Shown one piece after another: positions 7,113 through 13,318 of a DNA stretch of 13,318 bases; within the stretch, counting starts at the first letter, position 1; every line of letters begins with the position of its first letter. Source of the stretch: CAZIKF01 sp964539825 (lineage in GTDB: Bacteria; Muiribacteriota; UBA6191). A program made the position numbers and the translations under genes. Below the pieces are notes generated by a model. That model did no database searches. It had not been told where the DNA came from and worked only from the letters and a program-made list of their open reading frames with translations. The DNA is taken from contig CAZIKF010000071.1 of NCBI GenBank assembly GCA_964539825.1, positions 1 through 13,318 on the forward strand. Direction: 5' to 3'.

Positions 7113-8932
7113 TCAAAGACATTCCAATCCTCATCGTCATCGTCATCGTCATCTTCCTCGTCGTCTTCATCATCAGTAGAATTAGGGGATCCAAGATCCA
7201 ATTCACCAAGTCCAGGAATCTTGATCTTCACACCCCCTTTTCCAGTTTCTATTGAGACACCCCCCGCATTGATGCTCTGTCCATCCTTTCCCTGGTGAAT
7301 GCGGACACCAGGAACGATTACCTCCTGGGAGCCATCGCCCTGGTGGATCCTCACACTCCCCGGAATCTCCACCGTTTGGGTACCCCCCGAAGCAAAAATC
7401 CTGGTCATTCCGGGAATCTCAAGGGATATGGGGCCAGCGGTTGGCATGCTAGCTCTGACTGGCGCATAGAGAGCCCCATCCTCAAAGGCGATAGTACCCT
7501 GTGGGATTTCAATTCTGGTGCCCTTTTGCAATTCTCCGACTTTGACATAGACCCGTTGGTCGGACACGGAGACAATCGTATTGGAATGTTGAACAAAGGA
7601 TTGGCCTGCTACGCTTCTCATAACTTTGGAATTTCTTGCTGCAGCGCGCCCTCCACCGATTAAGACTCCGTTTGACGAAACCCGGAGGGTTTCAGTAGGA
7701 GAGGCGATCAGAACGGTTCCGTTTGGATCTACTCGTATCCGAGAGGTGCCTCCTGAAGACTGGATCCTTACCCCCCCTCCTTCTTCGACGACTACAGATT
7801 GATCTCCCCCGGAAATGTGTACAAAGCTGCCCTGGAGAAGACCTCCCGAAGCAGCGACCTGAACATTGGCGCTCGAAGTCTTCACCGACACACCCGGGGT
7901 TTGCACATTCACCGAATCACCTGAAATCGTAATTCCGGTACTCTCAAATAAGTTGAGGTTTACAAAATCCCCCAGTGACTCCAGACCCTCATTGGCGGGG
8001 GGACTCGCTTGAGACTGGATGGCCTTGGAGTTGAAGGTTTGGGAGGCCAGTCTGTAGCGCTTTTGATCGCGTGCAATCCCCTTATTCGACTGGAGAAGCA
8101 CTCGTCTCCAAGAACCGTCTGATTTTGATCTGGGACTGGTATAGGCGACTAAATAACGGTTTCTAATCCAGGTTGAAATTTCTGAATAGATTGAGGGCAG
8201 AGAGCCTGGTTCGATGCTCTCAAAAAACTTTCCGCCAGACCGGGAGCACATGGCCTCCATCACAGAAGTATCGATGCCTGAACCCACTCCGATTCCAAAA
8301 ATTGGAATATTCTTTTCGCGAGCAAGATCAATGACATCCTCGAGAGAATGACGACTAAACCGTTTTGTGTCCGTTGGAAATTTCATGTCCTGACCATCGG
8401 TGAAAACCACCGCGAATCTCCTACCCGTTTTGAGGTTTTGTAGCCCGGTATAAACACCGTCATAGAGCCTTGTTCCTCCATAGACCTGCATTTCATCAAT
8501 GGATTCCTTCAGGCGTGAATGATCTGAAGTCATTGGGTTGGCTATTTTTACGCGATTGCTAAACGTAACCAGCATAGCTCTGTCTTGTGGCGCTAACTGC
8601 TCAAAGAAGCCTTTGGCACCCTTTCGAATCATATGAGCAAAGTCTTTCACGGAGCCAGAAGTGTCCAAAATCATGGCCACTTCTGCTGGCTCGCTCTGAA
8701 GAGTTAAAGAAAAATCCAGGATCTCAGAGTCATCCTCAAAGAGGGTAAAGTCCTCTCTGTGAACCTTGGTGGCAAGATTCCCCTGTAGATTGATGGTGGC
8801 GTAAAAACCAATGTTGGGAAAGCTTCCAAGATAGAGAGGGCTCATCGAGATGGATATCTTGGAAGAATGGGTCTGGGCAATCGAGCCAGAGGTGAGGAGA
8901 AGAGAGTAGAGGACTAGAAAAACAAGACGCAT
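7109..8932 (-). CDS. Secreted VWA-domain protein with beta-solenoid-like repeats and polyacidic tail
   Basis: 607 residues from the ATG at 8932, preferred over the upstream GTG at 8941 because AGGTGG stands 5 bases before it and the signal peptide (MRLVFLVLYSLLLTSGSIA) then begins cleanly. Residues about 20-80 match the strand-rich start of 'VWFA-related' proteins (REDFTLFEDD). The VWA domain (about 84-260) has a complete MIDAS metal site: DTSGS at 90-94, Thr154 in GGTRLYDG, and Asp179 in FTDGQD. It is followed by the family's closing strand YLVAYTSP. Residues about 330-430 and 505-585 are glycine-rich rungs of 14-18 residues, likely a beta-solenoid. The chain ends with 16 uninterrupted Asp/Glu (587-602) and WNVFD. 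There is no membrane anchor or sorting motif. Adhesion or ligand binding dependent on divalent metal is a plausible role, by inference. No clear promoter was found. Confidence 0.88.
   Translation of the reverse strand: MRLVFLVLYSLLLTSGSIAQTHSSKISISMSPLYLGSFPNIGFYATINLQGNLATKVHREDFTLFEDDSEILDFSLTLQSEPAEVAMILDTSGSVKDFAHMIRKGAKGFFEQLAPQDRAMLVTFSNRVKIANPMTSDHSRLKESIDEMQVYGGTRLYDGVYTGLQNLKTGRRFAVVFTDGQDMKFPTDTKRFSRHSLEDVIDLAREKNIPIFGIGVGSGIDTSVMEAMCSRSGGKFFESIEPGSLPSIYSEISTWIRNRYLVAYTSPRSKSDGSWRRVLLQSNKGIARDQKRYRLASQTFNSKAIQSQASPPANEGLESLGDFVNLNLFESTGITISGDSVNVQTPGVSVKTSSANVQVAASGGLLQGSFVHISGGDQSVVVEEGGGVRIQSSGGTSRIRVDPNGTVLIASPTETLRVSSNGVLIGGGRAAARNSKVMRSVAGQSFVQHSNTIVSVSDQRVYVKVGELQKGTRIEIPQGTIAFEDGALYAPVRASMPTAGPISLEIPGMTRIFASGGTQTVEIPGSVRIHQGDGSQEVIVPGVRIHQGKDGQSINAGGVSIETGKGGVKIKIPGLGELDLGSPNSTDDEDDEEDDDDDDDEDWNVFD
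7127..7174 (-). repeat. GAN trinucleotide tract encoding 16 acidic residues
   Basis: Sixteen consecutive GAC/GAT/GAG/GAA codons at the 3' end of the VWA gene. Near-identical triplets (ATC/GTC on the plus strand) could slip in replication, changing tail length without breaking the frame. Confidence 0.6.
7187..7417 (-). repeat. Tandem 16-17-residue repeats in the VWA protein
   Basis: Residues about 506-582 of the VWA protein fall into successive units beginning G-x-V-R-I: GMTRIFASGGTQTVEIP, GSVRIHQGDGSQEVIVP, GVRIHQGKDGQSINAG and GVSIETGKGGVKIKIP. The middle units also look alike in DNA, suggesting recent duplication. A second, more diverged block of such rungs lies at about 333-427. The pattern suits a beta-solenoid. 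Confidence 0.6.
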
Positions 8933-9184
8933 GATGACCACCTTTGTTTAAAAAGAACCAAGAAAGTTCTGGCTCCGCTAAAGCTAATTGATCACCTGTA
9001 CCGCACCAGGCTCAATCCTACCAGAAATGAGGCTCAAATATGCCACTATCCAAAGAATAAGAGACTCATCAAAAAAATGAAATCCATTCGGGAGTAGTTC
9101 GTGTAACTTCAGTCAAAGCACCATGAATAAAGGTTCTTCTGGCTCTACATTGACTTAGTAGAGCTTCACGGAAGAAAAAAAATA
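8933..9184. other. Intergenic region between the VWA gene and the ABC operon, outer part
   Basis: Together with 9185-9257 this forms a 325-base divergent control region. No ORF of note is present. It should hold the VWA gene promoter on the minus strand, but no hexamer pair is convincing. Near the VWA start there is an AGGTGG ribosome site. AGGCTCAA occurs twice, 22 bases apart (9008-9015 and 9030-9037), which may be chance. The right end carries an interrupted dyad (9134-9176) and an A8 run (9175-9182) suited to an UP element for the operon promoter. Confidence 0.5.
9134..9176. repeat. Two-tier inverted repeat upstream of the operon promoter
   Basis: An inner 7-bp perfect stem, GCTCTAC (9142-9148) and GTAGAGC (9158-9164), has a 9-base loop. 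An outer 6-bp stem, TTCTTC (9134-9139) and GAAGAA (9171-9176), encloses it. It is centred about 78 bases before the predicted transcription start, where an activator could bind. Its arms are unlike the two operators further downstream. Confidence 0.4.
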
Positions 9185-9206
9185 GTGTATTAGTGTTGTA
9201 ATACAC
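9185..9206. promoter_or_regulatory. Operator 1, likely for the operon's GntR/YtrA regulator
   Basis: GTGTATTA (9185-9192), six bases, then TAATACAC (9199-9206): a perfect 8-bp inverted repeat, 22 bases in all. Its right half overlaps the -35 box TTGTAA (9196-9201). Inverted repeats of this kind suit dimeric winged-helix regulators. Assignment to the GntR protein encoded in the same operon is inference from position and from the autoregulation common in the YtrA subfamily. Confidence 0.75.
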
Positions 9207-9224
9207 CATTCCCCAGTGTATTAT
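9196..9224 (+). promoter_or_regulatory. Sigma-70-like promoter of the ABC operon
   Basis: TTGTAA (9196-9201), a 17-base spacer, and TATTAT (9219-9224), each close to consensus, with an A8 run at 9175-9182 at the usual UP-element position. Start of transcription would be near 9231, giving a leader of about 27 bases. Both hexamers are embedded in the two operators, so repressor binding would exclude RNA polymerase. Confidence 0.7.
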
Positions 9225-9237
9225 CTATATAACACAC
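9216..9237. promoter_or_regulatory. Operator 2, likely for the operon's GntR/YtrA regulator
   Basis: GTGTATTA (9216-9223), six bases, then TAACACAC (9230-9237): the same layout as operator 1 with one changed base in the right arm. Its centre is 31 bp from that of operator 1, close to three helical turns, so two dimers would sit on the same DNA face. The left arm contains the -10 box and the right arm covers the start site. Confidence 0.72.
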
Positions 9238-9257
9238 CAGAAAAACCAGGAGAGTAG

Positions 9258-11639
9258 ATGATGTTAGAGGTTGCCAGGCGAAGCTTTTCACGGCTTTTGA
9301 AACCCATGATGATCTACCTTGGAATTGCGCTTTTTGCCTCTTCGATTTCCTTGAATCATCCCACTTTGTTGATGGCCCCCACGATTACCGTTTTGATTAT
9401 TGCGCTGGGACTGTTGGCGGCGTGCGTGCTCTTTTGTGATTCAGAATCACAGGACAGATTTAGGTACCACAATCTTCTCCCTCTGCCTGAATTCAGCTAC
9501 TTTGCGGGAAGGGTAGCGGGCGGGCTCCTGGGACTTGGGTTCGGCTTCTGGGTATTTTGGATTTTCCTATTGTTCCATGAGAGCCGTGGCTCTGTTGGTG
9601 AGATTGGATTCTTGCATCTCGTTCCCCTGGTTCTACAGGGGATTTGTTACGGCACCAGTCTTTATTTAGTTAGAATTTCCTTGTTTGCGAAACGAGGTAG
9701 AGGGGGCTCATTGAAAACTAGCTTAAAGGGATCGAGAATCTGGCTATACCTGGCTGCGGGTTTTTTCATCAGCGCTATCATCTCAGAATCCTTGATCAAC
9801 CCAAAACACCTGATAATCCACCCATATTATCGCTATACACTCTTTCCCGACGTCTTCTCGCACCAGGTAGATATATTACTGATTTTTCACATAAGTGTCT
9901 TTGCGTTTTCTCTTTCCATCTTTGTGATGGCATTTGCCAAACAGTTTTTGGAAGGCTTCTTGCTCTGTATTTTCAGCTTCCTGGCAATCTCCTACCTGGT
10001 GTTAGGCTGGTTGCCTTGGGTGCTATCGCTTAAGCCAGTCTACCTGCTGACCTCAACTACGATCTTCCTCTTCTGGATTGGCTGGAGGGTTCATAATATA
10101 TCTGAAATTGCCCCAAGTCCTCAATTACGCCAGGGCTGGCTATGGAGAGCATTCTTAAAATTCTTCTCAGTCATGCTGATATGGTTTCTCATATCCATTG
10201 CGCGCGTTGGTCTTATGGACCAGCCACAGGAGATCCTGGGGGTTGATCTAAATCCTAATTCCGGTCTTCTGATGGTTTTATCCGAGCACAATCATTGGAG
10301 TCTGAAGTGGCTGCTTGTGGAGGAAGAGATCTTACAGAGCATCCAAGTTTTTAGTCCTGAGGGAAAGTCTCTGAGCAAGCTGCCGGATGTGATCAAATTG
10401 CAGCAGCCAACCACAGACTATTTTCTTGAAGTAGAACCGGTGAAGCCATTCTATGCTAGCTCGGTCAAGTTAAGTGTGTACAAAGGTAATGGTACCAAGG
10501 CTCTTAAAAAGAAAACCATGGAATTTGATCACCTGTTACTTCCCAACAGGGGCTATCCCAACTGGAATCAGCCTCAACTGAAAAAGGCGACGATCATCGA
10601 TGGAATCGATCCGGATACCGGCAGCGTCTACTATCATGAAAGGCGGGAATATTACCTGGGTACAACTTATTACAAGATGTCCATTGGCTCTGCTATGCCT
10701 GAGCGCTTGAAGGGGATTCATCCCTGGGGATCAAGTTTCCCGGAAGGAAGGCTGGAAGTGATCCCAGAAAAACCCTTCAACAATGAAACTTTTCCAAGGA
10801 TTCGTGCCCAAAACCGGCTATTCAATCTAAAGGCCTCACACAAGCAGTACCTCGATGAGAAACAGGATAAGAACTCGCTCAAGACCAGGGATTTAGAATG
10901 GCTGGGTAGGGCGGACAATCTTGAGACTAGTTGGCTCGAAGATAAAACCCACTTTGAAACGGAGACTGGTGATCTCAGACTAATTGAAAATGAAAAACTG
11001 ATTCAGGTTAAGTTTATCAAACAATTCACCAATTCATACGAGTACCTGGCTTCCCATCTCCAGTACAGGGCAATCGACCTGAAGACCGGGAAGAGGACCG
11101 CCTACATTCAAAAATTTGCTCAACTGCATGAACCGCTCACGACAAGGTTAATCCATAGCCAGGGGCATACATATTTGCTGGACATCAGCGACAAGATCCG
11201 GATGTACCGTTTGGATTCTAAGGGGGAATTGGAGGAGGTGTTAACGAGGAAGAAAGAGCCTGGTAAGCGCCGAATCATTCGAGGGCTCCAGCAATTTGAA
11301 GACCGGTTCTTTGTCTATGCGGTGGGTGCTATCGACAACTACTCATCAGAGGTCTACGAAATAGATCCAATTCAAAAAACAATATCTGTAACCACTCTGC
11401 CAAAGAATACGATCCCCTTCCTTAAATCGCTTCGAAGGGAGGCCGGTGAGCTATGTCTGCTAATTGGTGTCGAGTCTATCAAAATGGTGAATCAACCCTT
11501 GTTCAGGAAGCTGTTTCTGAGCAAGAAAGGAGCAGTACTTCCAACACAGAACTATAAACCGATGGATGGCCGTGCGTACTGGTTTGATTCGGGCGCTGGA
11601 TTCGTTGCAAGAGGAGGAAGCCATGAAGCTTCAAATTAA
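9258..11639 (+). CDS. ABC-2-permease-like membrane protein fused to a large extracytoplasmic domain
   Basis: 793 residues and the first gene of the ABC operon. Start choice lies between ATG 9258 and ATG 9261, both served by AGGAG at 9248-9252. About nine hydrophobic helices can be seen in residues 17-318 (roughly 17-33, 41-60, 85-106, 117-138, 160-178, 204-226, 233-252, 258-276 and 299-318). After the second helix comes a cytoplasmic ESQDRFRYHNLLPLPEFSYF stretch resembling the 'LPV' coupling segment of ABC-2 exporters. Residues 320-793 are hydrophilic and beta-rich, perhaps propeller-like (for example HTYLLDISDKIRMYRLDS), and would face outward if the count of nine helices is right. I do not recognise this domain. 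The last 17 bases overlap the GntR gene, so translation is coupled. It is probably one permease of the exporter with an added sensor or binding domain; this is inference. Confidence 0.8.
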   Translation: MMLEVARRSFSRLLKPMMIYLGIALFASSISLNHPTLLMAPTITVLIIALGLLAACVLFCDSESQDRFRYHNLLPLPEFSYFAGRVAGGLLGLGFGFWVFWIFLLFHESRGSVGEIGFLHLVPLVLQGICYGTSLYLVRISLFAKRGRGGSLKTSLKGSRIWLYLAAGFFISAIISESLINPKHLIIHPYYRYTLFPDVFSHQVDILLIFHISVFAFSLSIFVMAFAKQFLEGFLLCIFSFLAISYLVLGWLPWVLSLKPVYLLTSTTIFLFWIGWRVHNISEIAPSPQLRQGWLWRAFLKFFSVMLIWFLISIARVGLMDQPQEILGVDLNPNSGLLMVLSEHNHWSLKWLLVEEEILQSIQVFSPEGKSLSKLPDVIKLQQPTTDYFLEVEPVKPFYASSVKLSVYKGNGTKALKKKTMEFDHLLLPNRGYPNWNQPQLKKATIIDGIDPDTGSVYYHERREYYLGTTYYKMSIGSAMPERLKGIHPWGSSFPEGRLEVIPEKPFNNETFPRIRAQNRLFNLKASHKQYLDEKQDKNSLKTRDLEWLGRADNLETSWLEDKTHFETETGDLRLIENEKLIQVKFIKQFTNSYEYLASHLQYRAIDLKTGKRTAYIQKFAQLHEPLTTRLIHSQGHTYLLDISDKIRMYRLDSKGELEEVLTRKKEPGKRRIIRGLQQFEDRFFVYAVGAIDNYSSEVYEIDPIQKTISVTTLPKNTIPFLKSLRREAGELCLLIGVESIKMVNQPLFRKLFLSKKGAVLPTQNYKPMDGRAYWFDSGAGFVARGGSHEASN

Positions 11640-12024
11640 GATCAACGCCTCTCTTAATACTCCGATTTACAGGCAGATCGTAGAGCAGATCAGAAGCCTG
11701 ATCCTAAAAGGAGAGTTGAAACCGGATTGTCAGCTGCCCTCCGTTAGAACATTGGCCATGGACGCCAGGGTAAACCCACTGACTGTCCAGCGAGCCTTTG
11801 CTGAACTCAAGTCAGACAACCTGATCTATAACCGCAGGGGCGAAGGTACATTTGTGAATCAGACATCGAAGAAAGAGGAGTCAACCATGAAGATTGATGA
11901 TCTCAAAAAGGCGATTCAGCAGGTGCTAAACCAGGCTCAGCTCTATCGACTGGATCTGAATGAAATCAATCAAATCTGGAATGTGGAATATAAGAAAGTG
12001 AAGGGGGATGAGAATGTATCTTAA
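11623..12024 (+). CDS. GntR-family transcriptional regulator, YtrA subfamily
   Basis: 133 residues, the short length typical of the YtrA subfamily, whose members lack a large ligand-binding domain. The winged helix-turn-helix spans about residues 9-80: PIYRQIVEQIRSLILKGEL, then LPSVRTLA, the recognition helix NPLTVQRAFAEL (51-62), and the wing NRRGEGTFV. Residues 89-125 form the short helical dimerisation tail. The start is ATG 11623, right after GAGGAGGAAG (11611-11620) and inside the end of the preceding gene; a start further upstream would add residues unlike the family. YtrA-type genes are usually found beside ABC exporters and repress their own operon. Here the likely sites are the twin operators at 9185-9237, 2.4 kb upstream. 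It overlaps the ATPase gene by 11 bases. Confidence 0.93.
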   Translation: MKLQIKINASLNTPIYRQIVEQIRSLILKGELKPDCQLPSVRTLAMDARVNPLTVQRAFAELKSDNLIYNRRGEGTFVNQTSKKEESTMKIDDLKKAIQQVLNQAQLYRLDLNEINQIWNVEYKKVKGDENVS

Positions 12025-12877
12025 GGTGGATAATTTAGAAAAGTTATTCAGGGATCACCATGGAATCTCACAATTATGCCTGGACATTGGACCGGGGCAG
12101 ATTCTGGGCGTTGTCGGAAAGAACGGAGCAGGGAAAACCACCCTGGTGAAGAGCATCATGAACTGGATTTCCCTGGACACAGGAGAAGTTACTTTTTTTG
12201 GCAGATATCATTTACCTGCGGATCGAGAACTGGTGATGCAGAGGGTTGGCTATGTATGTGATGTTCCCATTCTTTTTGAAGAGGAAACGGTAGCCGAGAT
12301 GCTTGATTATGTGTCCTCTTTCTATCCAACCTGGGATTTTGTTTACGAAGCGATTTTGATAGGGGAATTCAACTTGGATCGAAACGCGAGAATTTCAGAG
12401 CTGTCACGGGGGATGAAACGAAAACTATCCCTTGTTTTGAGCATGGCTTATCGTCCCGATTTGCTTATTATGGACGAAGCTACCTCGGGGCTTGATCCCG
12501 ATGTGCGCGAAACTCTGCTTAAGATGCTCATTGACTATGTCTCGGATTCAAAACGATCTGTCTTATACATTACTCATTATCTGGAAGAGGTCGAGCAAAT
12601 TGCTACCCACGTAATGATTATTGACCAGTCTGTCTGTGTATTCAATAGCGCGCTGCTATCACTGGAGCAGGACTTTAAGGTATACCCGCTTGAGGCATTA
12701 GACAAGATACAGACCATTAAAAATATCAAAGTAATCAATAATGAGCGCAGTGGGAATTTGATCGCGGACTTTAGAAATGCGGAGCCAGATTTATCTACTG
12801 ACTCCGAAGATCTGGGCGGCGAGTTGCTGCACCTGGAGGACCTGTTTTTCGCGATTTCAAAAGAGGAGGTGGATTGA
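12014..12877 (+). CDS. ABC transporter ATP-binding protein
   Basis: 287 residues, the ATPase of the exporter. Visible motifs are Walker A GKNGAGKTT (35-43), the signature LSRGM (130-134), Walker B LLIMDE (150-155) with catalytic Glu155, the D-loop SGLD, and the H-switch His188 in YITHYLEE. The signature has Arg where LSGGQ has Gly and Met for Gln, common in ATPases that travel with YtrA regulators, as is the FYPTWD segment (103-108). At the Q-loop the usual Gln is absent: VGYVCDVPILFEE. ATG 12014 is preferred over ATG 12008 because the GGGGG site touches the latter. The C-terminal 80 residues past the H-switch are an acidic extension of unknown role. It overlaps the upstream GntR gene by 11 bases and the permease gene by one base (TGATG), indicating coupled translation. 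Confidence 0.95.
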   Translation: MYLKVDNLEKLFRDHHGISQLCLDIGPGQILGVVGKNGAGKTTLVKSIMNWISLDTGEVTFFGRYHLPADRELVMQRVGYVCDVPILFEEETVAEMLDYVSSFYPTWDFVYEAILIGEFNLDRNARISELSRGMKRKLSLVLSMAYRPDLLIMDEATSGLDPDVRETLLKMLIDYVSDSKRSVLYITHYLEEVEQIATHVMIIDQSVCVFNSALLSLEQDFKVYPLEALDKIQTIKNIKVINNERSGNLIADFRNAEPDLSTDSEDLGGELLHLEDLFFAISKEEVD

Positions 12878-13318
12878 TGTCCTACCAAGTACTCAAACGT
12901 GAGAGTGAGTTTCTTAAACCCGCCTTTTTTACCACCCTACTTCTCTGCCTGGCAGCCGCTGTAGTTGTGTTCATCTTGACTGAATCCTATTTCCCAATTC
13001 GTGTTTCCATCGCGGATATAGATTCCGTCATAGCAGCGTTCACAACAACAATCTTGCCCTATTTCGGTATTTTTATAGCGGTCCTGATCACCAAGAAACC
13101 CGCCAGGTACGGGTACGCATTCTATAACCAGCTTCCGGTTTCAAATTCATCCCTGATCGTGCAGAAATTTCTTCCAGGGTTGGTCTTCTTAATCGCCTCA
13201 AGCCTGATTTGGTACACACTGTTGATCCCGGCCACAAGGTCCACCATCCTGATATACCTCGTTTTATTATTTTGCATGGTATATGTACAAACGCTCGTAC
13301 TGTCTCACTTTGTGAGGG
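12877..13318 (+). CDS. ABC-2-type permease, N-terminal part (cut by right edge)
   Basis: An open frame from the ATG at 12877 to the end of the window encodes 147 residues with no stop. GAGGAGGTG lies just before it, and it shares one base with the ATPase stop. Hydrophobic helices are seen at about 16-36, 52-71, 98-115 and 120-140. Between the second and third is a cytoplasmic stretch with YNQLPVSNSSLIVQKFL, the LPVS-type coupling segment of ABC-2 permeases. A similar YHNLLPLPEFSYF occurs at the same place in the large membrane protein that begins the operon, so the two may form a heterodimer around the ATPase. The cargo is unknown. It is intact as far as it can be seen. Confidence 0.85.
   Translation, partial: MSYQVLKRESEFLKPAFFTTLLLCLAAAVVVFILTESYFPIRVSIADIDSVIAAFTTTILPYFGIFIAVLITKKPARYGYAFYNQLPVSNSSLIVQKFLPGLVFLIASSLIWYTLLIPATRSTILIYLVLLFCMVYVQTLVLSHFVR

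Noticed and set aside
7295..7932. Plus-strand ORFs inside the VWA gene
   Set aside because: Low-complexity shadows of the glycine-rich repeats, with no ribosome site.
9008..9037. AGGCTCAA repeated 22 bases apart as a tandem activator site for the VWA gene
   Set aside because: A pair of identical 8-mers is expected by chance in a region this long, and no promoter is clear beside it.
11566..11622. Upstream ATG start for the GntR gene adding 19 residues
   Set aside because: The strong GAGGAGG site serves ATG 11623, which gives the usual YtrA-type N-terminus; the longer form would overlap the preceding gene by 74 bases.
1..13318. CRISPR array, tRNA, rRNA, insertion sequence or phage gene
   Set aside because: I saw no regularly spaced direct repeats, no tRNA-like cloverleaf, no transposase or phage proteins, and no terminal inverted repeats with target duplications.

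Overview
The window is bacterial DNA of moderate GC content, with dense, alternately oriented genes and good Shine-Dalgarno sites. A run of exactly 100 N (6911-7010) is an assembly scaffold gap. The organism cannot be named from this sequence. Several proteins have Sec signal peptides. The VWA protein has the layout of the 'VWFA-related' secreted proteins that are especially common in Acidobacteriota, so that phylum or a similar Gram-negative lineage is a weak inference.

Left part (1-5225). A secreted basic protein with a helical, TPR-like C-terminus runs off the left edge on the minus strand. Divergent from it is an exported clostripain-type (C11) cysteine peptidase with a clear sigma-70-like promoter. 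Next, on the minus strand, come an NADP-type glutamate dehydrogenase (gdhA) and a hemerythrin-domain protein, followed on the plus strand by a small TerB-like protein. Middle part (5237-7097). An APH/choline-kinase-like phosphotransferase (minus) is divergent from a histidine phosphatase (plus). Downstream of the phosphatase, only the C-terminal 28 residues of a VOC/glyoxalase-family protein survive after the N gap. These look like independent housekeeping or accessory genes. Three convergent gene pairs are separated by only 9-11 bases.

Right part (7109-13318). A secreted VWA protein (minus) has a C-terminal half made of glycine-rich, beta-solenoid-like repeats and ends in a run of 16 acidic residues. 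Divergent from it is the most interesting unit, a translationally coupled operon. It encodes a 793-residue membrane protein (about nine TM helices plus a ~470-residue extracytoplasmic domain), a YtrA-type GntR repressor, an ABC ATPase and an ABC-2-like permease cut by the right edge.

Upstream of that operon are two nearly identical 22-bp inverted repeats with centres 31 bp apart. One covers the -35 and the other the -10 of a good promoter, so together they look like a twin operator for the operon's own GntR regulator. The inferred picture is a self-regulated ABC exporter of the YtrA/envelope-stress kind, with one permease fused to a large, unrecognised outward-facing sensor or binding domain.
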